The translations under genes and the position numbers were made by a program. Under the pieces are notes generated by a model that did not search any database, was not told the origin of the DNA, and saw nothing but the letters and a program-made list of their open reading frames with translations. A stretch of DNA of 64,000 nt from positions 16,579,501 through 16,643,500 of the forward strand of contig JAYKKT010000079.1 in the NCBI GenBank assembly GCA_036023115.1, written 5' to 3'. Positions within the stretch are counted from its first letter, which is position 1, and the number at the start of each line of letters is the position of its first letter. The DNA is from Brasenia schreberi (taxonomy: Eukaryota > Streptophyta > Magnoliopsida > Nymphaeales > Cabombaceae). This document shows, in pieces, positions 26,683 to 39,050 of this stretch.

Positions 26683-29600
26683 AAGGTTGAAAGGATGCGT
26701 TTGTTACAGAGGAAGAGAGTAGGATTTTCTATCCGTATATGTGGCCCTAGAAGGTGGAATCTTTTGTTGAAATGCACTTGATTCTTAAAACAACAAAATA
26801 AGCTATATTTTGGCCGTGGTGTTACGTGTCACTTCATGGTGTGATGACTGTACTGTATGGAGTGGAACACTATAACATTCCACTTCTACAAATAAATGGC
26901 ATGCATTTTGATGTCATTTTAAGATACATTAGGAACACGTTACAAACAACAACAACAACTAAGCCTTTTCCCATACTAGACGGGGTCGGCTACATGGATT
27001 TTTTGTTTCCATAGAACCCTATCATGTGCCATGTTAGCTGTTAACTCAACATAAGCTAGGTCATTTTTTATTATTTCTTTCCAATATTTTTGTGGTCGTC
27101 CTCTACCTCTTTTAATACTTCCAAAATCTAGTTTTTAATACCTTCTTACAGGTGCTTCTTTTGATGTTCTTTCTATATGTCCAAACCATCTTAAATGATA
27201 TTCTCTCATTTTATCCTCTATTGATGCCACTCCTAATTTGTTTCTAATAACCTCATTATGTATACAGTCTTTTCTTGTATGACCACTCATCCATCTCAAC
27301 ATCTTTATTTCTTTCACAGACATCTTTTGTACATGTTATGATTAACTGCCCAACACTTAGAACCATAAAACATGGCAGGTCTAATTGCTGCCCGATAATA
27401 TTTACCTTTTAACTTTAATGGTATCTTCTTATTACAAAGAATACCTGATGCTCCTCTCCATTTTAACCAACCTAAATTAATTCTATGCGTAATATCTGTT
27501 GGAATTCATGGATCGAGCTATCACAAACACAAATTGATTACTTTATTTGTAGAAAAAAAGATAGAGCGTGTTGTAAAGATTGCAAGGTAATTCCAGGAGA
27601 AAGCTTAACCACCCAACATCGACTTTTAGTTATGGATTTACAAATAAAAAAATAGACAAAGAAGAAAAGAGTGCATCGAGCTATTCGGACTAAATAGTGG
27701 AACCTCAAAAGCGAGAAAGATGATATATTTAAACAGAATGTCCTTCAAGGAGATGTTTGAAATTATGTTGGTACACCCTGTTGTATGTGGAACAATATGG
27801 CTATACATATTAGGAAAGTGGTGAAAGATGTATTAGGTGTATCTAAGGGAGGTGTACCGGCACAAAAAGAAGCTTGGTAGTAGAGTGAAGTAGTGCAAAA
27901 TAAAAGGCAAAGAAGACATGTTACAAATTACATTATGCTAAAAAAACTAGTGAAACTTTAGAGGCTTATAAGAAAGCAAAGAAGGAAGCGAAAAAGGCCG
28001 TGAGTTAAGCAAAAGCTAAAATTTGAGAGGATTTATATAAAAAAACTCAACTCAAAAGAGGGTGAAAGAAATATTTTTAGGATAGCTAGGGCTAGAGATA
28101 AGAAAACTAAAGATCTTAATTATATTAGATGCATCAAGGACGAGGATAAAAAAATTCTAGTGGCAAATGATGATATAAGAAAGATGAAAAAACTATTTTT
28201 ATAAGCTTTTTAATGAAAATGAAGATGTTAGTATTAGCTTAGGGGAGTTAGCCAAATCATAAAAGTATATAAACCACAATTTCTACCAACGTATTCAAAA
28301 GAATGAAGTCAAAGAGGCTCTTAAACATATGAAGTGTGGTAAATCGGTATGACCAGATAATATTCCTATAGAAGTTTGGAAAATACTAGGAGAAGTAGGA
28401 ATCACTTGGCTCACAGGACTATTTAATGAAATATGGAAAAACCAAAAGGTGCCCGAGGAATGGAGAGCAAGTACACTTATACCCATATATAAGAACAAGG
28501 GAGACATTCAAAATTGTGTGAATTATCGAGGTATCAAGTTAATGAGTCATACTATGAAATTGTGGGAAAGAATTATCGAACATAGGTTAAGACAAGTATC
28601 AAGTACAACAGAGAACCAATTTGGATTCATGTCAAGCAGATCTACTGTTGAAGCGATTCACCTTTTGAGACGTCTTATGGAACATTTTAGAGCAAAAAAG
28701 AAAGACCTTCACATGATATTTATTAATCTAGAAAAAGCTTATGATAGAGTACCGAGGGAGGTTCTTTGGAGAACTTTGGAAAAAAGAGGTATCCTATCGA
28801 CATACATTAATCTTATAAGAGACATGTATGATGGTGTAAAAACATGTGTGAGGACTCATGAAGGAATGACAGATTTCTTTGAAGTTAATATTGGGTTACA
28901 TCAAGGATAACTTTAAGTCCATACTAATGGTGATTGATGAGTTAACAAAACATATTAAGATAAGTACCTTGGTGTATGTTATTTGTAGATGACATTGTGT
29001 TAGTAGAGGAGTCTAAGGGCCTCCAACTTAGTAGAACAAAGACATAATATATGGAATGTAAGTTTGATCATTTGATTACTTGAGAGGACATAGCAATTAA
29101 AATTGGCACACATTGCATCCCTAAAAAGGAAAGTTTTAAATACCTAGGGTCAATTTTTAAGAGTGATGGAAGAATTAATGAAGATGTTATGCATAGAATT
29201 AATGCTCGTTGGTTAAAATGGAGAGGAGCATAAGGTATTCTTTGTGATAAGAAAATACCATTAAAGTTAAAAGGTAAATATTGTAGAGCAACAATTAGGC
29301 CTGCCATGTTTTATGGTTATGAGTGTTGGGTAGTTAATCATCAACATGTACAAAAGATGTCTGTGATAGAAATGAAGATGTTGAGATGGATGAGTGGTCA
29401 TACAAGAAAAGACCGTATACATAATGAGGTTATTAGAAAAAAATTAGGAGTGACACCAATAGAGGATAAAATGAGAGAATATCGTTTAAGATGGTTTGGA
29501 CATATAGAAAGAAAATCAAAAGAAGAACCTTTAAGAAGGTATGAAAAACTATATTTAGAAAGTATTAAAAGAGCTAGAGGACAACCACAAAAGTGTTGGA

Positions 29601-32600
29601 AAAAAATAATAAAGAATGATCTAGCTTATTGTGAGTTAACCGCTAACATGGCACACGATAGGGATCTGTGGAAACAAAGAATCCATGTATCCGACCCCGT
29701 CTAGTATGGGAAAAGGCTTAGTTGTTGTTGTTGTAATATCTCTTGGAATTCGAGAGTAGCATAGCGAAAGATCAAACATAGAAACGTTAAGAACATTCAA
29801 GAGGAAAAATGGGAGATCGGAGGAGGGGGAAAACCTCCAATAGAGGCCGCCCCCTCTCATTTTCTCTTTCTTAATATCAACCCTAATACAAAATGTCCAA
29901 CCCTTATATAATGGCTGTAAATAGAAAATGGCCAAAATGCCCTTAGTACTACGAGCAATTACAATAATACCTAAAACATCAAAATTACTAAAACTGATAC
30001 TAAATAGTAAATACATATTCTTCAATAATATCTCCATCAATTCTTTCACCACTCTGAAAAATTGACCCTAGGTATTTAAAACTTTCATTTTGGGGATGTA
30101 ATGTATGCCAATTTTAATTTGTATGTCCTCTGAAGTAACCAAATGATCAAACTTACATTCCATATATTCTGTCTTTGTTCTACTAAGTCGGAAGCCTTTA
30201 CTTTCTAATGTTTCTCTCTATAGTTCCTATTTTCTATTAACTTTTTCCTTAGACTCCTCCACTAACACAATGTCATCTGCAAATAACATACACCAAGGTA
30301 CTTCATCTTGAATATGTTTTGTTAACTCATCAATCACCATTATAAATAAGTATGAACTTAAAGTTGATCCTTGATATAACCTAATATTAACTTCAAAGAA
30401 GTCTATCATTCCTTCATGAGTCCTCACACATGTTTTTGCACCATCATACATGTCTCTTATACGGTTTATGTATGTTAATGGGATACCTCTTTTTTCCAAG
30501 GTTCTCTAAAGAACATCCCTTGATACTCTATCGTAAGCTTTTTCTAGATCAATAAATATCATGAGTCCTCACACATGTTTTTTCATCATCGTAAATGTCT
30601 CTTATAAGGTTTATGCATGTCAATGGGATACCTCTTTTTTCTAAGGTTCTCCACAGAACATCCCTTGGTACTCTATCGTAAGCTTTTTCTAGATCAATAA
30701 ATATCATGTGAATGTCTTTCTTTTTTGCTCTAAAATGTTCCATAAGACGTCTCAAAAAGTGAATCACTTCAAGAGTATATCTGCCTGACATGAATCCAAA
30801 TTGTTTCTCTGTTGTACTCGATACTTGTCTTAACCTATGTTTGATAATTCTTTCCCATAATTTTATAGTACGACTCATTAACTTGATGTCTCGATAATTC
30901 ACACAATTCTGAATGTTTCTCTTGTTCTTATATATGGGTATAAGTATACTCGTTCTTCATTCCTCGGATATCTTTTGGTTTCTCCATATTTCATTAAATA
31001 GTCTTGTGAGCCAAGTGATTCCTGTCTCTCTTAGGATTTTCCAAACTTCTAGAGGAATATTGTCTAGTCCTACCGATTTACCACAATTCATATGTTAAAG
31101 AGCCTCTTTGACTTTATTCTTTTCAATATGTCGGTAGAAATTGTAGTTTATATACTTTTCTGATTTGGCTAACTCTCCTAAGCTAATACTAACATCTTTA
31201 TTTTCATTAAAAAGTTTATAAAATAGTTTTCATCTATTTTTATATGATCATTTGCCACTTGAATTTTCTCATTCACATCTTTGAATCCTTAGTTTTCTTA
31301 TCTCTAACACTAGCTATCCTAAAAATATCTCTTTCACCCTCTTTTGAGTTGAGTTTTTTATATAAATCCTCACAAATTTTAGCTTTTGCTTCACCGACGG
31401 CCTTTTTCGCTTCTTTCTTTGCTGGCTTATAAGCCTATAAAGTTTCACTAGTTTTCTTAGCATAATGTAATTTGTAACATGCCCTCTTTGCCTTTATTTT
31501 ATTTTGCACCATTTCACTCCACCACCAAGCTTCTTTTTGTGCCGGTACACCTCCCTTTGATTCACCTAACATATCTTTCGCCACTTTCCTAATACGTATA
31601 GCCATATTATTCTACATATCACATATCACAAGGTGTACCAACATAATTTCAAGCAGCTCCTTGAAGGACTTTCTGTTTAAATATACATTCTTTCTCTCTT
31701 TTGAGGTTTGATCATTTAGTCCGAATAGCTCAATGCACTCTTTTCTTCTTTGTCTACTTTTTCACCTCTAAATCTATAACTAAAAGTTGATGTTAGGTGG
31801 TTAAACTTTCTCCTGGAATTATCTTGCAATCTTTACAACATGATCTATCTTTTTTCCTACAAACAAAATAATCAATTTGTGTTTGTGATAAATCACTCTT
31901 ATAAGTAATTAAATGTTCATCTCGTTTTTTGAAGATTGTATTGACCATAAAGAGATCAAATGCCATAGCAAAATCTAAAATCTCTCTATCCTCCTCATTT
32001 ATATCCCCCAAACCAAAGTTTCCATGAATACCTTGATATCCTAATGCTTCTTTACCAACATGTCCATTTAAGTCTCCTCCTAAACAAATCATCTCCCTTT
32101 GTGAAATTCTTTGAATCACCTTATCTAACTCCTCCTAAAAAGCCGTCTTTATACTATCTTCTAGTCCTACTTGGGGTGCGTAAGCACAAACTATATTCAA
32201 AAACTCTACTCCTAACACTAATTTCAACGTCATGATTCAGTCACCATATTGGTGTATGTCTACTATACTATCGTTTAAATTTTTATTTATGATAATACCA
32301 TCTCCGTTTCAAGCCTTTTCCTTTCTTGAGTACCATAATTTAAAACTTGTATCCTCAATCTCTTTTGCTTTTTCTCCAACCCACTTTGTATCTTGTAAAA
32401 ATAGGATATGAATCTTTCTCCAAACCATAGTATCTACCACCTCCATTAGCTTACCGGACAATGTTATGATATTCCAAGAACCAATACGAATCTTATTATC
32501 CATACTCGTTCATGACGTGGGAACCCTCTGCAATTGATTCACTACATTTGGACGAAAATGTAGATGTCCTTGCTCACTTTTCACTACATTCGGGTTCTCT

Positions 32601-35600
32601 AGCGCGTCACTAAGAGGGGACACACCAACGCAATGCTCATAATTTGTATGGTAAATTATCATGTTATCTGTGACATCAGTTGAGGGAGCAGGAGACTGTT
32701 TCATAGACTCGTGTAGTTGATTCAATCATGAAATATCTGACCATTGATGTAATTTACTAATTTTATAGGGACTTTTGATGCATGCATTTTCTTCTAGTGA
32801 AACTAGATTTCTGCTGCAGGAAAATTATTGAGGTTTTCTTAATGTTCCTTTTTTCATTTAACTGAATACGGCAGCTGCAGTTTTGAGTTTATTATATCTT
32901 GGTTCCATGTATTCTCGGGAACTTAGAATAACCCTGGGAAGTTGCAAGTGCACACACACACACATCTGTGTGTGTTGTATGTATGCATGCATGCTTGTAT
33001 TTAAATGCATATGTGTGTATGTATGTATATGTGGGACTGGAAGTTACTAAAAGATATTATGTTATGTTAGTCCTTTGCTGTTATTTATTTAATTCTCTGC
33101 TTTCCTCTTGTGTTTCTGCTGATATATTTTATTCGTGTATGTGTTGTTTTGCTCTGAGGACTGTGGTTGGTGCTATTGATATCATATCTGCTTCCAGGAA
33201 TATGCATCTGCTGGGACAGTAAACCAAAATTATGCGAACATACTTTTGCTGCTCTTGCGTCTTCGTCAAGCCTGTGACCACCCTCTTCTTGTAAAGGGCT
33301 ATCACTCTGATTCCAGTAACAAGTTATCTGCTGAGGCAGCACATGAGCTTCCTACCGAAATACAGATGAGTCTTTTGAATCGTTTGGAATCCTCTTCTGT
33401 GATATGTGGCATCTGCAGTGTATGATCCCTCTCTCTCTCTCTCTCTACTATTGCATTCTCTTCCCTTTGCGACCTGGACCTGGTACCTTCCAATTTGGGG
33501 ATTTATAATTTCATGGAATTCAGGTGGTTTGCATTATTTTTAGTCTGAATCATCTTGCATATGGTAGATTTTGTTTCTACTGTTAGGAATTGATAATGAT
33601 CAATTGATGGAATTCATATTTTCATGTAGCTCATGGGGCTTACACAATTTTAAGTTATTTCAATCTGAATGTTGGTTATTGAGTATTTAATAATAAAGCA
33701 GAGAATTATTTATCTTGGTTGTCAATTTAGTTGCAGTTATCTGAGTTTCATCAGAAATCTTGGTCACGAGTTTAACTTTATGAGGTTTGTGAGCATGTTC
33801 ATGTTTTCATCCCTTCTTTGTTTCAGCATGGTCCTAGCATCCTAGGGTCAGGTATTTGGCGATTAGGGCATTGATGTAGGATTTTTTTTTTTTTTTTAAT
33901 TTGGGAATGTAAGATGGTCTTTGCAGGCCCCTGGACGCTATAAGGCAGTTAACTGATATCAATTCTTTGAGTTCCCTCTAAATATTGTGAGTGCAGTTTG
34001 TTATTCTTCATCCACTCTAGTAGCAGCTGGCAACTGTCTCTCAGTTGCCTCTCATATCTATGTTTCCTGTTAATTTAATGAAGGGTTACCTGATATCAAC
34101 TACTGTAGTTCCCTATGATTTTGTGAACGCAGTTTGCTATTCTTCATTAGTTCTTGTAGCATTAATAATTGGTAGCAACTGTCTTATAATTGCCTCTCAT
34201 ATCATGCTTCCTAGTAATTGTATGCTTTGGAGTTCGGATGGTAATGAATGGTTGTATTTTCCTGTTACCTCACGTGCACTTGATTTTTTGTGGAAAATGC
34301 TTGATTGATTTTCACCTTTTTGTTCCGTTTGTTTTTGATGAATAATTGGTGGACGCCATCTTGTTCAACGTTATCAATGTTCTCCCTCCTTACTTGCAAC
34401 AATGGCTTTCAGTGTGGAGCAGGGATTGCCACTTTAAGAGGGAAGATAATAGAACACATGCCCACACACCACACACAGATGCGACAAGAATGCTTCCCCT
34501 CCCCCGCGCCCCCGAGCTACCAGTCTCAACTGAAGGGAGACTACCTCACTCTCTTGCTCTGGCTGTGTGAGGTGTGGGTGGTGATGATAACTTCTTTCTT
34601 CTCCCTGCTTGCCTGTGTCTCTGAGTCAGGACATAATAGAAAAGAGATGTGAAACGTAAGAGGATAGATGGGAAATTATGGCTATAGCCAGTGCACCATG
34701 GACAACTATTACTTTTTGACAAACTGTAACCTAAGTTGAACCATCTTGTGACTTCGGTTTATTAGTTTTCAGTATATTATACTTTTCATGTCATCTACAG
34801 GATTCCAATGAGTTTGTCACACAATATTTACATGTGAATCGAGTCACTTGGGCATTTGATGCCAATATTCATTTGGCGGTTACCCTTTCAGGATCCACCG
34901 GAGGATGCTATTATTACGATCTGTGGTCATGTCTTTTGCAACCAATGTATCTCTGAGCGTTTGACTGGTGATGAGAACTATTGTCCTTCACCTGATTGCA
35001 AAAGTCAAATTGGTAATGAATCCATCTTTTCCAGTTACACCCTGAGAAGTAATTCAGATCCTTCTAATGGTGACAGCATCCTCAGTTCTCAAAAGTCGGA
35101 GGAAAGTGCAGTAGTTCCAAGTTCGTACAGTTCATCAAAAATTAAAGCCACACTGGAGATTTTGCTATCGCTTAATAGGGTGCAGCAACCGAACACTAAT
35201 GCTGCTTTTTCAGGGTGTGATGAAGCCTGTATGTCTTCTTGTCAAACAGACATAAAGAGTTACTCTCCACATTTGAGTGTACATGCACAATTGCATATGG
35301 AGTCTGCCACAAAGGTTTTGATTCCAGACAAAGCTATTGTTTTCTCCCAGTGGACTAGCATGCTTGATCTCTTGGAGGTTTCACTAAAGGAATCGTGTAT
35401 ACAGTATAGAAGGCTTGACGGGACTATGTCTTTGGCTGCTAGAGATAAGGCTGTCAAAGATTTTAATACCCTTCCAGAAGTAAGATACCTGCAACTGCTA
35501 GAGAACCATTTGCAATTTTGGTTGCGTTTCATTGTCATCATTTAGGATAATATCTTTTCATTTTGTATCACGAAGTCTGGTTGTTTCATTATCGTGTTGT

Positions 35601-37262
35601 TGACTAAATTTTGTCAGGTAACTGTTATGATTATGTCACTTAAGGCTGGTAATCTTGGACTGAACATGGTTGCTGCCAATCATATCGTATTGCTGGATCT
35701 GTGGTGGAATCCAACAACTGAAGATCAAGCTATTGATAGAGCACATCGCATTGGGCAGACTCGTCCTGTTACCGTCTCTCGGTTGACCATTACAAATACT
35801 ATCGAGGACCGTATATTAGCTCTGCAGGTAATCTTATTTCTTCAGTTGTTTTTTGTGATTTTTGACATCTCTTAGCAATTGATTCTTGTGTTGTGTAATT
35901 CTTCTACCATGCTCACCCTCTTGTATATCTTTTAGTGCAAGGATGTATGGATTACTTAGTATACTTAATTCCTTGCCTTCTTGGTAACTCTTCCCCTCTT
36001 TCACTGTGTCCATATGGCTGCTTTCGAGGGTTGCTTCTCCAGAGAATGAATTTTGCATGCTGACACGCCTGTTAAAAAAATAAATATTTTATTTAATGTG
36101 AACCACATGGGTTTCAGATCCCAAACCTGGATTTACTCCAAAAAACTTCAGTATATTTGTCTTTCCTTTATTGGAATATCATGTTAAACGGCTAATGGTT
36201 CTTCATTTTTGAAATAGAAACTCTTGTACTAGTTCAACCCTCTTCCTTGTGGAAAATTATGGATTTTACTTTTTCCTTGTGCAAGGTTGCTTTTCCATCA
36301 ATATGTTAAAACAAGATGAACAGTTCAATTTTAATTAGAAAAGGGAAACTTTCCAAGTAATGAGTAAAAAAGGAAAGCTTCAATGCACGTTTAGTGGATA
36401 ATTCCCTACTGTAAAACAAAAGGAGTTCAACCACTTACATTTTAAAATATTGATAGTCTGGTTTCAAGTTTTCAAAAGTTGAAGTAGGTATATGTCCTTA
36501 AATGTAATAAACCATTCTGTTAGTGATGTTGTTTACTTGACGCATGATATGAAACTTTGGACCTTTCCTATTGAAATTAGTTTCAACATGAAAGTGCTTC
36601 CGTATGCTAGCTATCATGGTTATGATGTTATAAGATTAGTTGCGCCAAAGGTTTAGATTGCTTTAACTGGAAAACCATCCTCTTCAATATATTGATATGG
36701 ATATTATCATGTCATAGCTTTTCAATGACAATGCTCTTTCTTCTCTTAAAGCTTTTCTACATGCCTTACCTATCACGAAAGAAGTTAAAAGTTTTGGCTG
36801 TCCGTCTGCTTAATGAAAAAGATTTAAATTAGGCTTATAGTCCTTGAATATGGTAAACTGTGACTGAAAGATTTCTGGTCCGTGAGTTGCCCAACTATGG
36901 GTAATATTAATCCTTTTCCCCAGGCACAAAATAGGGCTTTTACAAAGTCGACAATAAGAAAAGAAGTGCTGTATTTGAGTGAAGCCAAGTTTTGGTATGC
37001 ATTCCACGGGTTTTATGTCTTAGGTCATTTGAATTTCAATTAGGTGTATGGAAGTTGTCCGAGGCCCTTAACTTACCTAGTAAATCTTTAATTTTATTCA
37101 GAAAATCAATATCTTTTTCTTGTACTTTGAAAACTTCAATTCTACACCAATTTGCAGGAAGAGAAAAGAAAAATGGTGGCATCTGCATTTGGGGAGGACC
37201 AAACAGGAGGTTTTGCAACTCGTCTTACAGTCGACGATTTGAGATACCTATTCATGGTGTGA
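20250..37262 (+). CDS. CHR28: SNF2/RAD5-16-type helicase with RING finger (CHR27/CHR28-like)
   Basis: Proposed coding exons: 20250-20355, 20491-20661, 20727-21427, 22716-22787, 22875-22952, 23078-23978, 25130-25260, 33198-33419, 34892-35479, 35618-35827 and 37158-37262. All phases agree and give 1094 aa. The N-terminus is acidic ([10 protein letters not shown]). LLRHQKIALAWM and GILADDQGLGKT (Walker A, about 365-381) are followed by [21 protein letters not shown] (DEAQ box, 587-590) and [20 protein letters not shown]. The C3HC4 RING starts CGICSDPPEDA (about 790-833). The helicase C part has [32 protein letters not shown] and [12 protein letters not shown]. It ends [12 protein letters not shown]. 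Such proteins are nuclear ATP-dependent chromatin remodellers; Arabidopsis CHR27/CHR28 (FRG1/2) act with SUVR2 in DNA-methylation-linked silencing. The helicase exons are firm; the joins of exons 1-3 are less certain. No disabling change was seen. Confidence 0.92.
22399..22440 (+). mobile_element. 42-bp RTE LINE tail insertion (micro-LINE 2)
   Basis: TCGACCCCATATAGTATGGG followed by AAAAGGCTTAG and (TTG)n, i.e. only the LINE 3' end. It is flanked by TATATCCAGACTA(C/T)GTTA at about 22380-22397 and 22441-22458. It lies in intron 3 of the SNF2 gene. Confidence 0.9.
22976..23007. repeat. (TA)n microsatellite in SNF2 intron 5
   Basis: About 16 TA units between exons 5 and 6 of the SNF2 gene. Confidence 0.9.
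24525..24604. repeat. GTT-rich minisatellite in SNF2 intron 6
   Basis: CGTTATTGTTGTTGTCGCTG followed by TTGTCTTCTGTT is repeated in tandem, with a third partial copy (CTTCTGTTTCTT) further on. It is intronic; open frames across it are not genes. Confidence 0.7.
24791..24841 (-). mobile_element. 51-bp RTE LINE tail insertion (micro-LINE 3)
   Basis: A long (CAA)n tract plus AGCCTTTTCCCATACTAGAC, the LINE 3' terminus. It is flanked by a perfect 17-bp duplication, CATATTTTTCCTTGATA, at 24774-24790 and 24842-24858. It lies in intron 6 of the SNF2 gene. Confidence 0.9.
26641..26679. repeat. (TA)n microsatellite in SNF2 intron 7
   Basis: About 19 TA units just upstream of the nested transposons. 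Confidence 0.9.
27519..29732 (+). mobile_element. RTE-type LINE copy B, 5'-truncated
   Basis: Plus-strand copy starting within the endonuclease/RT linker and ending in the (TTG)n tail. Frames encode [39 protein letters not shown] and [20 protein letters not shown] (28449-28910), then the C-terminal part with [20 protein letters not shown] (29306-29704). It is flanked by GTAATATCT(G/C)TTGGAATTC at 27489-27507 and 29733-29751, a 19-bp target-site duplication with one mismatch; 11 bp of filler separates the left copy from the LINE. Premature stops show it is dead. Confidence 0.88.
29741..30027 (-). mobile_element. Copia-type solo LTR, 287 bp, interrupted near its end by LINE copy B
   Basis: On the minus strand it begins TATTGAAGAATATG (probably once TGTTGAAG) and ends GAATTCCAAGA here. 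The other copy of that end, beyond LINE B at 27497-27507, keeps the expected ...CCAACA. A TATATAAGGG promoter box lies inside (near 29910). The 5-bp target duplication GATAT is present on both sides (27492-27496 and 30028-30032), both within LINE copy A. Size, TG..CA ends, TSD and TATA support a solo LTR; the family is inferred. Confidence 0.7.
30416..30705 (-). repeat. Tandem duplication of 145 bp inside LINE copy A
   Basis: The segment ATGAGTCCTCACACATG ... CAATAAATATC starts at 30416 and again at 30561, so the [20 protein letters not shown] block is present twice. The copies differ at several sites, so the duplication is not recent. Confidence 0.85.
33420..34891 (+). other. SNF2 intron 8
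   Basis: Donor TGCAGT|GTATGATC and acceptor TTTCAG|GATCCA. Open frames inside it have no domain. It contains two diverged direct repeats near 33945-34060 and 34070-34200, sharing TTTGTTATTCTTCAT-like and GCAACTGTCT words. Confidence 0.8.
35828..37157 (+). other. SNF2 intron 10
   Basis: Donor CTGCAG|GTAATC and acceptor TTTGCAG|GAAGAG. No gene or transposon was recognised in it. Confidence 0.8.
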
Positions 37263-38934
37263 TGCCGGTCTGGTCTGTTAATAGTTTTGAGGGGGCACTC
37301 TATTTAGCACGGAAGTGAGATTTTTAGGGCAAAATGAACCTTATGTTGTAACATGAGTAGTGTTTGATTTGTACCGAGAGAAACATTAGTGTTTGATGAG
37401 GTCCCTGATCATTTTTGTGATGCCTCGTTGCATCTATATGTATTTATTGTAAATATTGTCTGCTGATATCGTAAGATATGCCGAAGCAGTGAGAGCTCAG
37501 TCTCCCAGAAACTTCTCCCTGTGCCTCATTATGTCTTTATTGTACTTCTTTTGGCTTACTATTTGTATCTCCAAATTGGCTAGCTCACCCTTATTGTACC
37601 TGCCAAATGCAACTTGCATTTAAGAGGTCAAAGATTGTGATTTAATACTCTCAGGCTGTTGTTGTGCAATACCTTGAGAAGTAATATTTCAAAAGATTCA
37701 GTGGTCCAGAGGTACATTAACTAGTCATGGTTTAGCAAGTTACATGAGAACTGGACACCCACACACCCTCACCCTCACATTATAGAGAGAATAGTCCATG
37801 CACACATCCTATCCATGTCAAAATCCACTTTATTGTGTTGATGTAATGAATTAAAAAATCATTTAACATGTTAAATGTAAAGTATAAAAAGTATAATGGT
37901 ATTTTAATTTTTTAAATTTAAATATCTATCACAAATTAAAGAATGGATTTGGGCATGGATCAGTGTACATTTACAACTTTTTAACAATGAGAAATTAAGG
38001 TTTGGAGGTGTCAGATGTGTGAACTATGGTCCAAATTAGAGCTGTTAACGCCTTGAGAATTGACCAGGTTAGTCCAGGTCTGAGTACCGTCGCTGTTCAT
38101 GTGAGGTGCACCATGAAGAAAAACGTATTATAATTGCTATTCACATACCGTAGAAGGATTCAATAAGAAGAATCCATTCCGGGAAAGAGCATCTTTCGAT
38201 GATTTTATGTTGAAAATTTACGGATCTTAAAAACTTGGCTCACGGTTCTGGTCTACGTTATTAATTTTCACAAGGCATACCCACTTCCATATATTAGCCA
38301 TATCTTGCAAGCTTGATCCGAAAAAGTAAATGAATTTGTTTCGTTACCGAACCCTAAGAGTGGCAACGTTGACCCAACCTATGGGGCGATACCCGGTTTG
38401 ACCGAGTTCGGATTTGGGAATTACCCGAACTCCTTTGATTGGGTTTGGGACACTTAGTGCCCGACCCAAAAACGTACCTGTTCCTGACCCAATAATATAT
38501 ATAGAGGGCATTCTAATTGCATAATGTTTTTTTTTGTGCATAATCTTGCATAAATATTTTTGTTATTCGATGTTTGAAATTAAGGGTGAAGGTTAAAATT
38601 AAAGAACCACTTAACTTTTCTAGTTTGCATCTTTCAAAGTAATTCAATTTTTCATGGTCACTATCTGCCAAGTATTCCATTTACATTTCATTGTGAAGAT
38701 TTTCTTGTATTTCTTTTATGATGAAGACAGTGAAGGAAAAGATCTGCCATGCTAATGGACGTCAATATGGAGCTGTTCCTGTGTTACCCAAATGCAGAAC
38801 TGTAATTCCTCACAATATGATAATATTTTAGAAAAAAATCACTTACGATGTGGTTTGCAAAATTGTCACTTTAATATATATTTTTTGACACTTCAGTGAA
38901 TTGCGGTTTGGTTCAATATGTCACTCAGAGATCT
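37263..38934. other. SNF2 3' UTR and downstream intergenic sequence
   Basis: The first ~350 bp probably hold the 3' UTR; the poly(A) site was not identified. Beyond it no gene is seen. Near 38350-38510 there is a CCCGACCC/GACCCAA-rich patch resembling one at 48330-48660, probably an old dispersed repeat. Confidence 0.5.
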
Positions 38935-39009
38935 AGAGATTCTTCTTCTCCTACTAGCAGCCATCTTTTGCCATTTCCTGCTCATGTCTATTAACTTCAT
39001 TGTGCTGCT
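38935..39009 (-). pseudogene. SAUR: SAUR relic, N-terminal ~25 codons only
   Basis: The minus strand reads MKLIDMSRKWQKMAASRRRR then IS, aligning with the N-terminus of the cluster's SAUR proteins (RLVEMARKWQKMAARGRKRIS). The usual start ATG ATC AGC ACA is replaced by an ATA-containing sequence, and after about 25 codons the homology ends. The core SAUR domain is absent. It marks the left limit of the SAUR array, 1.7 kb downstream of the SNF2 gene. Confidence 0.75.
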
Positions 39010-39050
39010 TATCTGAGGAAAATAAATGTGGCTCAATCACTACTTGAGAT

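Larger units (their letters stand above)
26944..32740 (-). mobile_element. RTE-type LINE copy A, near full length, split by a nested insertion
   Basis: Minus-strand element in two pieces, 26944-27496 (3' end with (CAA)n tail) and 30028 to about 32740 (5' part), joined across the duplicated site GATAT. From its 5' end it encodes an AP-endonuclease domain ([26 protein letters not shown] near 32070), a reverse transcriptase ([17 protein letters not shown] and the active-site [10 protein letters not shown] near 30260), and a C-terminal region with [16 protein letters not shown] elements move by target-primed reverse transcription. Many stops and frameshifts plus an internal duplication make it inactive. 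The 5' boundary is approximate: 32510-32740 shares words such as ATGTAGTGAA with the degraded copy at 55980. Confidence 0.85.
25261..33197 (+). other. SNF2 intron 7, expanded to 7.9 kb
   Basis: Donor TTTAAG|GTCTTC at 25260/25261 and acceptor TTCCAG|GAATAT at 33197/33198, joining residues 720 and 721 in phase. More than 5 kb is transposon (26944 to about 32740). The first 1.7 kb and last 0.45 kb look like ordinary intron sequence, with a (TA)n tract at 26641-26679 and CA/TG runs near 32950-33030. Confidence 0.85.

Noticed and set aside
28449..29704. Possible host reverse transcriptase gene
   Set aside because: Belongs to the 5'-truncated RTE LINE copy B with stops, tail and TSD.
34305..34652. 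115-codon frame in SNF2 intron 8
   Set aside because: No domain, lies between well-supported splice sites, overlaps another frame of equal quality.
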